Shown here piece by piece: positions 51,764 to 60,921 of a stretch of 64,000 nt of DNA. The number at the start of each line of letters is the position of its first letter. Positions within the stretch are counted from its first letter, which is position 1. Below the pieces are notes generated by a model that saw only the letters and a list, made by a program, of their open reading frames with translations, did not search any database and was not told the origin of the DNA. The translations under genes and the position numbers were made by a program. Source of the stretch: Deltaproteobacteria bacterium (lineage in GTDB: Bacteria; Myxococcota; Myxococcia; Myxococcales; 40CM-4-68-19); NCBI GenBank assembly GCA_005879805.1, contig VBKL01000065.1, positions 1 through 64,000 on the forward strand. Direction: 5' to 3'.

Positions 51764-52588
51764 CTACCGCTCGGCCGCGCTCTGTGGCGGCTCGACGAGC
51801 GGCACTCCGTACTTCTCCAGGATCCGGCGGATGTCGCCTCGCTTGCGATCCAGGATCGCTTCCAGCTCCCGCTTGAAGGGCTCCTCGCCCCGCCTCACGC
51901 CCATCGCGATGTCGAAGACGAAAACGAAGGGCGGATCGACGGAGGGCGAGACGGGGACCACCTCGAGCTTGCGGTGCTGCCGCTGCGCGAAGTAGCCGCC
52001 GAAGGGGCCCCAGACGATCCCCACGTCGATGTCGCCGGCGGCGACCGATTCCACGATCCTCTGCGGAGGCGTTCCCGAGGGCCCCGCGTCCGCCTGCGCG
52101 AATCCGACGACGTTCCCGAACATTCCGCGGCGCTCGAGCGCGTGGGCAGGCGGCGTGTTGCCGCCGGCGTGCGAGAAGGCATGGAGGCCTATGCGCAGCT
52201 CTCGCAGCGCCGGGTCGTCGAAGGACCGCAGATGGATGTCCTTGTCTGCCGGGTAGACGAATACGTACGTCGATCGATAATACGGCTTCGTCGCGAGCAC
52301 CTCGTCGTAACCCGCCGGAACACCCATGACGAGGTCGCATTCCTTCGCCTTCAAGGTGCGACGGATGAAGCCGCGCCTCTGGGGTTTGAAGGTGTACCGG
52401 AGCGTCGCGTGCATCTCGCGGGCGAGCAGCTTCGCGATCCGGTCCTCGAATCCTTCCTGCTTCTGGTTGGAGAAGGGAAGGTTGTCGGGGTCCGCGCAAA
52501 CGCGAAGCTCGCGCTTCGCCGCCGCCGCTCCCGCGAACAGAAGAACGGCGACCGCGGCTGCCCGCTGCCAGTTGCCGACTCGAGCCAT
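51764..52588 (-). CDS. Quinoprotein dehydrogenase-associated periplasmic binding protein (MoxJ/XoxJ-like)
   Basis: RELRVCADPDNLPFSNQKQEGFEDRIAKLLAREM...CDLVMGVPAGYDEVLATKPYYRSTYVFV. Confidence 0.85.
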   Translation of the reverse strand: MARVGNWQRAAAVAVLLFAGAAAAKRELRVCADPDNLPFSNQKQEGFEDRIAKLLAREMHATLRYTFKPQRRGFIRRTLKAKECDLVMGVPAGYDEVLATKPYYRSTYVFVYPADKDIHLRSFDDPALRELRIGLHAFSHAGGNTPPAHALERRGMFGNVVGFAQADAGPSGTPPQRIVESVAAGDIDVGIVWGPFGGYFAQRQHRKLEVVPVSPSVDPPFVFVFDIAMGVRRGEEPFKRELEAILDRKRGDIRRILEKYGVPLVEPPQSAAER

Positions 52589-52598
52589 GGAACGCCTC

Positions 52599-54293
52599 TC
52601 AGGGCAGCTTGAACACATGCACGATGGCGGCGGTGTGCGTCACGGCCACGGGAGGCGCGCCGCCCGCTCCCGAGTAGATGGCGACGCGCTGGCGCCCGTC
52701 GGGGCCGAGGAAGGTCATCGGTTGCCCGATGATTCCCGCATCGAGCGTCGTCTGGAACAGCACCCGGCCCGTGCGGGCGTCGACGGCCTTGAAGAACCTG
52801 TCCAGCGTCCCGTAGAACACCACGTCACCGGCGGTGGCCAGGGCTCCGCTCCAGACCGGTAACGCCTCCAGGATTTCCCACGCCTTCGTTCCGGTAGCCG
52901 CGTTCCAGGCCATGAACGTGCCGCCGAAGCCTCCCGGCCCCTGATTGAACGCGAGGGCCACGCCCATGAACGGCGCTCCCTCGAAGAGGTTCACCTTCAG
53001 CGCATGGTAGTCCTGGCAGAAGTTGTTGGTAGGGACGTAGAACAGGTTCGTCCGGGGCGAGAACGCGGCGGGCTGGAAATCCTTCCCTCCCGATGCCGCG
53101 GGGCAGATGTCCTTGACGTTCACACCCTCGTGCGTCTGCTTGGCGGGGTTCTTGATGGGCGCTCCCGTCGCCAGGTCCACGCCGCTCGCCCAGTTGAGGA
53201 AGATATAGGCCTTCGCCACCAGCACCTGGCCCGTGGTGCGATCCATCGTGTACGCGAATCCGTTCCGATCGAAGTGCACGTTCACCTGGCGAGTGACGCC
53301 GCCGATGGGCAGGTCGGCGACGATGTTCTCGTTGACGCCGTCGTAGTCCCAGCTGTCGTGGGGCGTGAATTGATAGGCCCAGATGGCGTCGCCCGTGTCG
53401 GGATTGCGCGCCAGCACGGTGCTCGACCACTTGTTGTCGCCGGGTCGCAGATCGGGGTTCCACACCCCCGGGTTGGCAGTGCCGTGATAGAGGAGGTTGC
53501 TCACCGGATCGTAGGTGATCCAGGCCCACACCGTGCTGCCGCCGTGGAGCCAGAGGTCACCGCCCCAGGTCGTCGACCCCAGGTTCGTACCCCGATCCTT
53601 CGCGTAGAACGGATGGAAGCGCGGACCGATCCGGACGTCCGCATCCGGGCCGGTGCTGAAGGCCTTCCATACCGGGGCGCCGGTATCGACGTTGAGCGCC
53701 TGGATGAAGCCTCGGACGCCCATCTCGCCCCCGCTGTTGCCGATGAAGACGTTGTTGCGGACGACGAGCGGAGCCATGGTCGTCGTCTGACCGGTCCGGG
53801 GGTCGCCAACCTTGGTGCGCCAGACCCCGTTTCCGGTGACGGCGTCGACGGCGACGACCGTGTTGTCCATCACGTTGTAGATGATCTTGCCGTTTGCGAA
53901 GACCGCTCCGCGGTTGACCCTGTCGCAGCAGGGCTTGTCCGTCGCGAACCGATCGGCGCGCGGATCGAACGTCCACTTCAACGCGCCCCCGCGGGCGAGA
54001 TCGAGCGCGAAGAGGCGGTTGGGGAACGGGCTCACCACGTACATGGTGGAGCCCACGACCAGGGGCGCCCCTTCAAAGCCGTCCACGACGCGGGTGTTGA
54101 ATTGGAACTCCTCCCGGAGCTGGGCGACGTTGCCGCTGTTGATCTGGTTCAGCGAGCTGAAGCGAGTGCCCTGGACGGTGCCCGCCGGCGTGGTCCATTC
54201 GGCGCCGGCGGCAGCCTGCGCCAGAGCGGCGCCGGCGGGAAATAGCACCGCCCAGAGCAAGAGAGCGGTCGACCCCACCCGATGACTCTTCAT
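52599..54293 (-). CDS. xoxF: PQQ-dependent methanol/alcohol dehydrogenase, XoxF-like (predicted lanthanide-dependent)
   Basis: Vicinal CC in KPCCDRVNRG; GNSGGEMGVRGF; GTANPGVWNP; FTPHDSWDYDGVNE with the extra Asp (D-Y-D) of XoxF-type enzymes. Confidence 0.85.
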   Translation of the reverse strand: MKSHRVGSTALLLWAVLFPAGAALAQAAAGAEWTTPAGTVQGTRFSSLNQINSGNVAQLREEFQFNTRVVDGFEGAPLVVGSTMYVVSPFPNRLFALDLARGGALKWTFDPRADRFATDKPCCDRVNRGAVFANGKIIYNVMDNTVVAVDAVTGNGVWRTKVGDPRTGQTTTMAPLVVRNNVFIGNSGGEMGVRGFIQALNVDTGAPVWKAFSTGPDADVRIGPRFHPFYAKDRGTNLGSTTWGGDLWLHGGSTVWAWITYDPVSNLLYHGTANPGVWNPDLRPGDNKWSSTVLARNPDTGDAIWAYQFTPHDSWDYDGVNENIVADLPIGGVTRQVNVHFDRNGFAYTMDRTTGQVLVAKAYIFLNWASGVDLATGAPIKNPAKQTHEGVNVKDICPAASGGKDFQPAAFSPRTNLFYVPTNNFCQDYHALKVNLFEGAPFMGVALAFNQGPGGFGGTFMAWNAATGTKAWEILEALPVWSGALATAGDVVFYGTLDRFFKAVDARTGRVLFQTTLDAGIIGQPMTFLGPDGRQRVAIYSGAGGAPPVAVTHTAAIVHVFKLP

Positions 54294-54534
54294 ATCGGTC
54301 CTCCTTTGCAACGATCGCGGATTGCAAACTAGCAACTGGGCCTCCGCAACCGATCTGTCAATACCGCGCGCATGGAATGCAAAATTGCACTATCGAAATT
54401 GGTTAACTAAAGTCTCCTTTTCCGTGGGTAGGATATGTCAGCACATACAAAACTGTCGTTGTGCGAATCGCCGACTCTCGTTCCCATCTCGGTATACGAT
54501 TGCAAATCACCAACACCGCACGGGTCATCGCGAT

Positions 54535-54652
54535 GTCCGCAGGAGCGCGGACTCCGGCGGCGCGGATCGACCACGGGCTGTCCGCTCTCTCGCGGACGCT
54601 GGACTACTCCGGCGGCGCAGATCGACCGTGCGCTGTCCGCTCTCTCGCGGAC
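54535..54652. repeat. Three imperfect tandem units each with a GTCCGC-N6-GCGGAC hairpin
   Basis: Stems at 54535-54552, 54580-54597 and 54635-54652, separated by TCCGGCGGCGC(G/A)GATCGACC-type sequence. Confidence 0.65.
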
Positions 54653-54658
54653 GGAGGA

Positions 54659-55582
54659 CTACCGGGATTCGCGCGCGGCCAGCTCGTGCGGCCAGAGCAG
54701 CGCGTAGAGCGCTTCGTGCGCCGGAACCGGCACCCGCCCCGCCGCCGCCCGCAGGACGGCGCCCACCAGGTCGTCGAGCTCGGAACGCCTTCCGGCGAGC
54801 AGATCGCGGTGCATGGAGGTGGTGCCCTCCGGCGGGAGCGCGTCGACGCGCGCCATCGCCGACGCGACCGCGGCGTCGGCGATCGAAGCGCCGCTCGCGT
54901 GTGCGACGGCCTGCACTTCCCGCATGGCGCGATCGAGCAGCGCTCGCGTCTCGCCGATCGACCGCAAGCGCCCGGCGGCGACCCGCGCCGCGGCCCCGAC
55001 CGCGCCGAGCGGGCCGACGAAGAGCAGCTTCTCCCAGAGCGCAGTCCGTATTTCCGCGGACACCGAGCACCCGGCGCCGGCGGCCCGGAGCGCCGCGCAC
55101 AGCTCCTCGAGTTTCTCCCGGCCATGGCCGAACAGCTCTCCCATGGTCACGCGGGGAGGGATTCCGGCCCTGCGAATCACGCCGGGAGCTTCGATCCAGG
55201 CGAAGACGTGGCAGAGCCCTCCGCACACGCGCTCCTTCCCGAGCGACGCGGCGAGGACATCGGCTGCCTCGACGCCGTTCAAGAGCGGCACTGCCACGCC
55301 GGACGGCTCGAGCAGGGCGCCGAGGCCAGGCAGCGCCGCCGGCAGCTGCCACGTCTTGACGGCGACGATGAGAGCCTGCGCGGGCGGCAGATCGGCAGGA
55401 GAGTCCGAGGCGTCGACGCGGGCGGTGACGGCGCCCTCAGGCGTCTCGACGCGGATCCCGTTCTCGCGGATCGAGCGGAGATGCTCCCCGCGGGCAAGGA
55501 GCGAGACCTGCGTTCCAGCCCTGGCGAGGAGTCCCGCGAGGAGACCGCCCACTCCTCCAGCACCAGCAATCGCAACGCGCAC
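54659..55582 (-). CDS. 2-dehydropantoate 2-reductase (ApbA/PanE family)
   Basis: MRVAIAGAGGVGGLLAGLLARAGTQVSLLARGEHLRSIRENGIRVETPEG...LWEKLLFVGPLGAVGA. Confidence 0.88.
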   Translation of the reverse strand: MRVAIAGAGGVGGLLAGLLARAGTQVSLLARGEHLRSIRENGIRVETPEGAVTARVDASDSPADLPPAQALIVAVKTWQLPAALPGLGALLEPSGVAVPLLNGVEAADVLAASLGKERVCGGLCHVFAWIEAPGVIRRAGIPPRVTMGELFGHGREKLEELCAALRAAGAGCSVSAEIRTALWEKLLFVGPLGAVGAAARVAAGRLRSIGETRALLDRAMREVQAVAHASGASIADAAVASAMARVDALPPEGTTSMHRDLLAGRRSELDDLVGAVLRAAAGRVPVPAHEALYALLWPHELAARESR

Positions 55583-55674
55583 GACCGACCCCTTAGCAGG
55601 TTGGCGAGTGCGGCGCAGCGCGGTGCTTCCTCGTGCGGCTCGCGATGCTCACCTTGGCGCGCAGGAGGTAGTCC

Positions 55675-56298
55675 ATGGACGCGATCGCTCTCTTGAAGAA
55701 AGACCACATGACCGTGAAGCGGCTCTTCGACCGCTTCGAGAAGGCCCGCAGCGGCAAGAAGGAGATCGCCGACCGCATCGTGAAGGAGCTGGCGGTGCAC
55801 GCCGCGATCGAGGAGCAGCTCTTCTATCCAGCCGCCCGCCTCAAGGCGAAGCGGAACGAGATGGAAGAAGCGGACGATCAGGTCCTCGAGGCCCTCGAGG
55901 AGCACCACGTGGCGAAGTGGCTGCTCTCCGAGATCGACAAGCTGGACGAGGACGACGAGCGGTTCGAGGCCAAGGTCTCCGTGCTCATCGAGTCGGTCAA
56001 GCACCACGTCAAGGAGGAGGAGGGAGCGCTCTTCCGCTACTGCCGCCGGTTGTTCACACGCGACGAACTGGTGACGCTCGGCCGGATGATGGCCAAGGCG
56101 AAGAAGATGGCCCCCACCCGGCCGCATCCGCGTGCGCCCGACCAGCCGCCCGGCAACCTGGTCGCCGGCGCGGCCGCGGCCATGTTCGACAAGGGCCTCG
56201 ACTTCATGCGCGACGCCGGCAAGCAGGCGATGTCCAAGGTCAACGGCCGCATGCGCCGCGTGGCGCGGCAAGCCCACCTCAACGATCCGCCGGGGTAG
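55675..56298 (+). CDS. Hemerythrin HHE-domain protein
   Basis: MDAIALLKKDHMTVKRLFDRFEK...AVHAAIEEQLFYPAAR...LEEHHVAKWLLSEI...VKHHVKEEEGALF. Confidence 0.9.
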   Translation: MDAIALLKKDHMTVKRLFDRFEKARSGKKEIADRIVKELAVHAAIEEQLFYPAARLKAKRNEMEEADDQVLEALEEHHVAKWLLSEIDKLDEDDERFEAKVSVLIESVKHHVKEEEGALFRYCRRLFTRDELVTLGRMMAKAKKMAPTRPHPRAPDQPPGNLVAGAAAAMFDKGLDFMRDAGKQAMSKVNGRMRRVARQAHLNDPPG

Positions 56299-57185
56299 AA
56301 CTTCGACTGCCCCCGCAACTCTCCGTCGACACCGGCGAGGATCTGCCGCATTTGCGCCGCCGACGTCCCGTAGGTGAGGCCGAGGACGGTGTAGAAGCGG
56401 AACCGATCCCGCGCGGCGTAGTTCTCCGTCCGGGTCTCGGCGAGCCGTCCGTTGGGAAAGCAGACCATCGTCCGCTCGGAAGTGCGGACGCGGGTGGAGC
56501 GAAGACCGATCGATTCCACCCATCCCTTGACCCCGTCGATCTGCACGAAGTCGCCTTCGCGGATGGGCTGGTCGAAGCCGATGGCGAAGGCGCCGAAGAG
56601 GTTTTCCACCGTCTTCTGCGCGGCGAGCGCGAGGGCGAGGCCTCCGATGCCCAGGCCCGCGATCAGGCTCGCGACCGGAAAGCCGAGCGCGGAGACGACC
56701 GCGATGATGGTCATCGCCGCCACGATCGCCTTCGCCACTCGCGAGCCGAGGGCGAGGAGCTGCCGGGAGGAGGGGTTCGCCGAGGCCCATCTGGATCGGT
56801 GGACGGCTTGTTTGCCGACGTCGACGAAACGGAAGAGCGCCCAGAAGAAAGCGAGGAAGAGGCCGCCGTTGATGGCGCGGATGGTGAAGAGCTCGGGCCG
56901 CGGCGGCAGCTCGATCAGGACGAGGAGCGCGTGCAGGGCCGCGAAGAACCAGGCGAGCACGATGGGGCCGGAAAGCCCTTCCACCATCTCGTCGTCGAAG
57001 GACGTCTCCGTGCGAGCGGCGAAGCGGGTGAGGACGGCGTGGGTCGCGCCTCCCAACAGGCGGGAGGCGATCCAGGCGGCGGCCGCGGTGGCGGGCAGGG
57101 CGAGCCACTGCCACAATGCGAGCTGGTAGGGCCCGGCGCGAAGGAGCGGAGCGGGGACCCAGGAGGGCGGATCGAAGGCGAGCAT
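56037..57185 (-). CDS. MscS-family mechanosensitive channel, apparently 3'-truncated near 56,300
   Basis: LIAGLGIGGLALALAAQKTVENLFGAFAIGFDQPIREGDFVQIDGVKGWVESIGLRSTRVRTSERTMVCFPNGRL; after QMRQILAGVDGELRG the ORF reads antisense to hemerythrin. Confidence 0.75.
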   Translation of the reverse strand: MLAFDPPSWVPAPLLRAGPYQLALWQWLALPATAAAAWIASRLLGGATHAVLTRFAARTETSFDDEMVEGLSGPIVLAWFFAALHALLVLIELPPRPELFTIRAINGGLFLAFFWALFRFVDVGKQAVHRSRWASANPSSRQLLALGSRVAKAIVAAMTIIAVVSALGFPVASLIAGLGIGGLALALAAQKTVENLFGAFAIGFDQPIREGDFVQIDGVKGWVESIGLRSTRVRTSERTMVCFPNGRLAETRTENYAARDRFRFYTVLGLTYGTSAAQMRQILAGVDGELRGQSKFYPGGSLRWACRATRRMRPLTLDIACLPASRMKSRPLSNMAAAAPATRLPGGWSGARGCGRVGAIFFALAIIRPSVTSSSRVNNRRQ

Positions 57186-57272
57186 GCGGCGACTCCGAGG
57201 GTAAAGAGGCCGCGTAGGGTACTCTGGGATCGTCCGGCCGGGCACACGCCACGGCTCACCTCGGAGGGTTGC

Positions 57273-57836
57273 ATGACGAAGGGCCATCGCCGACGCCTCT
57301 CGCTCCCACTGCTGGCCATCGCGGTCGCCGCGGCGGGCTGCGGATCGTCGCGGAAGGACCTGGGCGAAATCCAGGTGAAAACGCTCACTCCCCAGACGAC
57401 CAGCCAGCAATTCGACTACGTGAACTTCCACGTCGAGGACGGCAGGATGTTCGTCAGCTCGCCGCACACGCCAGTGGACTTCGACCTGGTCGCCATGGAC
57501 GACGGCTGCCTGCGGGGAAGCTCGGGGACGCAGCAACTCTACTTCTGCCCCGTCTCGCAAAGGCCCGATCCCGACGGCACCACCCACTGGCGCAGCGTGG
57601 GCCGCGACCTCGATGCGTTCTCGACCCGGTTCCGCGAGGGAGGACGGATCCTCGAGATCGAAGCGACCAGCTTTCGCGCCGAGCTCGAGCTCGGGAAGAC
57701 GCGGATCGACACCGAGATTCGCAGGCACCCCGGCCTGATCGGCGCCGCGTTCGCGCGAGGCCTCTTCCCAGCGTCGAAGGACGAGGAAGGCAGCGATTCC
57801 CTCCACCACGAGTGGAAGTACGTGCTGGCGCAGTGA
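57273..57836 (+). CDS. Hypothetical lipoprotein
   Basis: MTKGHRRRLSLPLLAIAVAAAGCGSS lipobox. Confidence 0.6.
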   Translation: MTKGHRRRLSLPLLAIAVAAAGCGSSRKDLGEIQVKTLTPQTTSQQFDYVNFHVEDGRMFVSSPHTPVDFDLVAMDDGCLRGSSGTQQLYFCPVSQRPDPDGTTHWRSVGRDLDAFSTRFREGGRILEIEATSFRAELELGKTRIDTEIRRHPGLIGAAFARGLFPASKDEEGSDSLHHEWKYVLAQ

Positions 57837-58946
57837 TCACGGCGCGTTCTGCAGCGCCGTCTCCTCCGGCTCGGTGACGTCGGGCGCCCGGGGCGGGCCG
57901 CCCGGCCGATAGTCGCGCTGGTAGATGCGCACGATGGCGAGGAAGACCGCCACCGCGATGGGACCCATCACCACTCCCAGGATGCCGAACGCCTCCACCC
58001 CTCCGAAGATGGCGATGAACACGAGCAGATCGTTCATGCGGATGCGGGTCCCGACCAGCTTGGGCCGCAGGATGTAGTCGGCGACGAAGACGACGACTAC
58101 CGCACCCCAGGCGAAGAGGCCGATTCCTGCCGCCAGATGGTGGGTCGCCATGAGGAAGATGGCGATCGGCACCCAGACGAGAGCGGTTCCGATGCCGGGA
58201 AGGATCGACGCGATGCCGGTGAGCGAGGCCCAGACGAGCGGGCTTTCCACGCGGAAGATCGAGTAGCCGACGAAAGCAGTGACGCCCTGGTAGAGGGCGG
58301 TGATGCCGGTGCCGACCAGCATCGCGCGGGTCACGTCGCGCACGTTCTGGACGAGCTCCCACATCTGGCCGTCGGGCAGCGGAACCACCTCGACGAACCA
58401 TTTGGTTCCTTCCTTTCCCTCGACGAGCAAGTAGTAGCTCGTCAGGGCCGTGAAGATGAAGATGAAGATGAGGCTGAAGGTCGCGGCGAGCAGGGTTGTC
58501 GCCGTCTTGCCCATCGCGCCCGCGACGTCGGCGGTCAATTCGCCAATGCGCTTCTGGACGGTGGCCGGATCGAGTCCGAATCGGGAGAGCAGCTGGCTCA
58601 GGTCGTCGCCGAGCAGGCCGGTCGCCCCTTTCTGCTGGTAGCGATCCGCCGCCTCGCGCAGGAAGTCGACGAGACGGCTTCCGACCACCACCACGAGGAA
58701 GAAGAGGATTCCGATTCCTATCGCCAGCACCAGCGCGGTGAGCAGCGCCGCGGCGATTCCCGGCTGCCTCCCGAGCCGCCCTTTCAGCATCCGTTCTTGT
58801 AGCGGGAAAACGGCCACGGCGATGGTCAACCCGAGGAAGACCGGAATCCAGATCGGTTCCAGCGTCCGCCAGAAGAGGTAGGCGCCCAACGCGAACATGA
58901 CGAGGAAGGTGCTGTTCTGGAGTGAATCACGCTGGAGTTTGGACAC
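57837..58946 (-). CDS. AI-2E family transporter/permease
   Basis: LIFIFIFTALTSYYLLVEGKEG...SPLVWASLTGIASILPGIGTALVWVPIAIFLM...DYILRPKLVGTRIRMNDLLVFIAIFGGVEAFGILGVVMGP. Confidence 0.9.
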   Translation of the reverse strand: MSKLQRDSLQNSTFLVMFALGAYLFWRTLEPIWIPVFLGLTIAVAVFPLQERMLKGRLGRQPGIAAALLTALVLAIGIGILFFLVVVVGSRLVDFLREAADRYQQKGATGLLGDDLSQLLSRFGLDPATVQKRIGELTADVAGAMGKTATTLLAATFSLIFIFIFTALTSYYLLVEGKEGTKWFVEVVPLPDGQMWELVQNVRDVTRAMLVGTGITALYQGVTAFVGYSIFRVESPLVWASLTGIASILPGIGTALVWVPIAIFLMATHHLAAGIGLFAWGAVVVVFVADYILRPKLVGTRIRMNDLLVFIAIFGGVEAFGILGVVMGPIAVAVFLAIVRIYQRDYRPGGPPRAPDVTEPEETALQNAP

Positions 58947-59080
58947 GGTTGCGACAGTACCTTGGCAATCGAGTTCTCCGCCGGTTTTCGCCGCATCGGT
59001 CAGTTGACCGCTCAACCCGCGAAGACCGTTCGTGGTTGGCTCGCCTCCAGCTTCCGCGAATGCGAAGCGAGGAGGGTGAG

Positions 59081-59545
59081 ATGATGAATGCGGCGTATCC
59101 AAAGGCCCCTTTCGACCGTCGTCTGCTTGCCACGCTGGTCGATGCGGCCATCGCCTGCGGCCCGCTGGGCGTCGCCGGCGCGCTGACGGCGGCGGCGGGC
59201 TGGGCCGGGTCCGCGGGCATGGCGATCCTGGTCGGCGTCGTTGCCGGAGCGCCGGCGTTCCTCTGGGCGGCGTACTACGGATTCGTCAAGGACGGCCAGG
59301 AGCGCGGACAGAGCATCGGCAAGAGAAGGCTCGGGCTCATGGTCGTCCATCTGGAGACGAACGCTCCTTGCAACCGGGCGCAGTCGGCCCTGCGCCAGCT
59401 GGTGATGGCCGGGACCAATGTCATTCCGTACATCGGCTGGCTGGTCGAGCCCGTCGCGGCGATGGCGGCGGACGGCGGGCGCCGTCTGGGCGATCACGCT
59501 GCCGGTACGCAGGTCATTGCCGTCGAGAGTTATCGGGCTCGATAG
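59081..59545 (+). CDS. RDD family membrane protein
   Basis: KAPFDRRLLATLVDAAIACGPLG...DGQERGQSIGKRRLGLMVVH...DGGRRLGDHAAGTQVI. Confidence 0.8.
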   Translation: MMNAAYPKAPFDRRLLATLVDAAIACGPLGVAGALTAAAGWAGSAGMAILVGVVAGAPAFLWAAYYGFVKDGQERGQSIGKRRLGLMVVHLETNAPCNRAQSALRQLVMAGTNVIPYIGWLVEPVAAMAADGGRRLGDHAAGTQVIAVESYRAR

Positions 59546-59604
59546 AAGATAGAAGCTTTGCGAGCGGCTCCCGGCCGCGCTATGCCCCGCGGCCGGGAGA
59601 TTCC

Positions 59605-60921
59605 ATGCTCGCACTCGCACTGCTCTTCGCCGCAGCCGACGTTCCCCGCATACCGTTCGAGAAGTATCAACTGGCGAACGGCCTCACCGTCATCCTCTCC
59701 GAGGACCACCGCGCTCCGGTCGTCGGGGTGGACGTCTGGTACCACGTCGGCGCGGCCAACGAGGGGGCCGGAAAGAGCGGTTTCGCGCACCTCTTCGAGC
59801 ACCTCATGTTCCAGGGGACGAAGCACGTCACCGGCGATGAGCGCGCCTTCTTCAACCATCTCGAGCGCAACGGCGCGACCAACCTCAACGCCACGACCGA
59901 GTTCGATCGCACCAACTATTTCGAGACCATGCCCTCCGATCGGCTGGAGATCGCGCTCTGGCTGGAGAGCGATCGGATGGGCTTCCTCCTCGACGCGGTG
60001 GACCAGAAGAAGCTCGACACCCAGCGCGAGGTGGTGCGCAACGAGCGCCGGCAGAGCATCGAGAATGCGCCGTATCAAAAGGCCGAGGTGCGGCTGGTCG
60101 AGCTGCTCTTCCCCTCGCCGCACCCGTACTTCGGGGCAGTGATCGGATCGCACGCCGATCTGCAAGCGGCACGGCTCGACGACGTGCGCGCCTTCTTCCG
60201 CACGTACTACGCGCCGAACAACGCCAGCCTGGCCCTGGTCGGGGACTTCGACCCCGCCAAGGTGAAGCCCATCGTCGAGAAGTGGTTCGGCCCCATTCCG
60301 CGGGGGCCGGAGCCGCCCGCGCTGCAGCAGGCTGCCGCCCTCCGCGCGGCGCCGCGCAGGGAGAAGCTGGGTGATCAGGTGCAGCTTTCCAAGGTGATCT
60401 TCGGCTGGGTGGGACCCAGGCCGACCGAGGGCGACGCGCTGCAGATTGCCATGCGCATCCTGGGCGCCGGCAAGTCGAGCCGGCTCTACCAGGCGCTGGT
60501 GCACGAGCAGCGCGTGGCGCAGGACGTGAGCGCCACCAGCACCCCGGCCCAGCTCGGAGGCGAGATCGAGATCGAGGCCACCGTGCAGGTGGGGCATTCC
60601 CCCGAGGAAGTGGAGAAGTCGCTCGCTGCGCAGATCGCCAAGCTGCGCGACGCTCTCCCCTCGGAGGAAGAGCTCCTGCGCGCCCGGCGCAACCTCGTCG
60701 CCTCGCTCTTCTCCTCGCTCGAGAACGTGGGAGGTGGCGGCAAGGCGGACCTGCTCAACTACTTCGAGATGTGGAGGCGCGACCCGGGGTTCTTGAGCGA
60801 GCAGATCGCCCGCGCGCAGGCGGTGACCGCGGCGGACGTGCAAAAAGCCGCAGAGCAATGGCTGGCGGACGACGCGCGGGTGACCTTGCACGTCGTTCCC
60901 GAGCAAGGAGCGACGCGATGA
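59605..60921 (+). CDS. M16 family zinc metallopeptidase, catalytic
   Basis: HLFEHLMFQGTKHV (HxxEH); NATTEFDRTNYFETMPSDRLEIALWLESDRM. Confidence 0.92.
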   Translation: MLALALLFAAADVPRIPFEKYQLANGLTVILSEDHRAPVVGVDVWYHVGAANEGAGKSGFAHLFEHLMFQGTKHVTGDERAFFNHLERNGATNLNATTEFDRTNYFETMPSDRLEIALWLESDRMGFLLDAVDQKKLDTQREVVRNERRQSIENAPYQKAEVRLVELLFPSPHPYFGAVIGSHADLQAARLDDVRAFFRTYYAPNNASLALVGDFDPAKVKPIVEKWFGPIPRGPEPPALQQAAALRAAPRREKLGDQVQLSKVIFGWVGPRPTEGDALQIAMRILGAGKSSRLYQALVHEQRVAQDVSATSTPAQLGGEIEIEATVQVGHSPEEVEKSLAAQIAKLRDALPSEEELLRARRNLVASLFSSLENVGGGGKADLLNYFEMWRRDPGFLSEQIARAQAVTAADVQKAAEQWLADDARVTLHVVPEQGATR

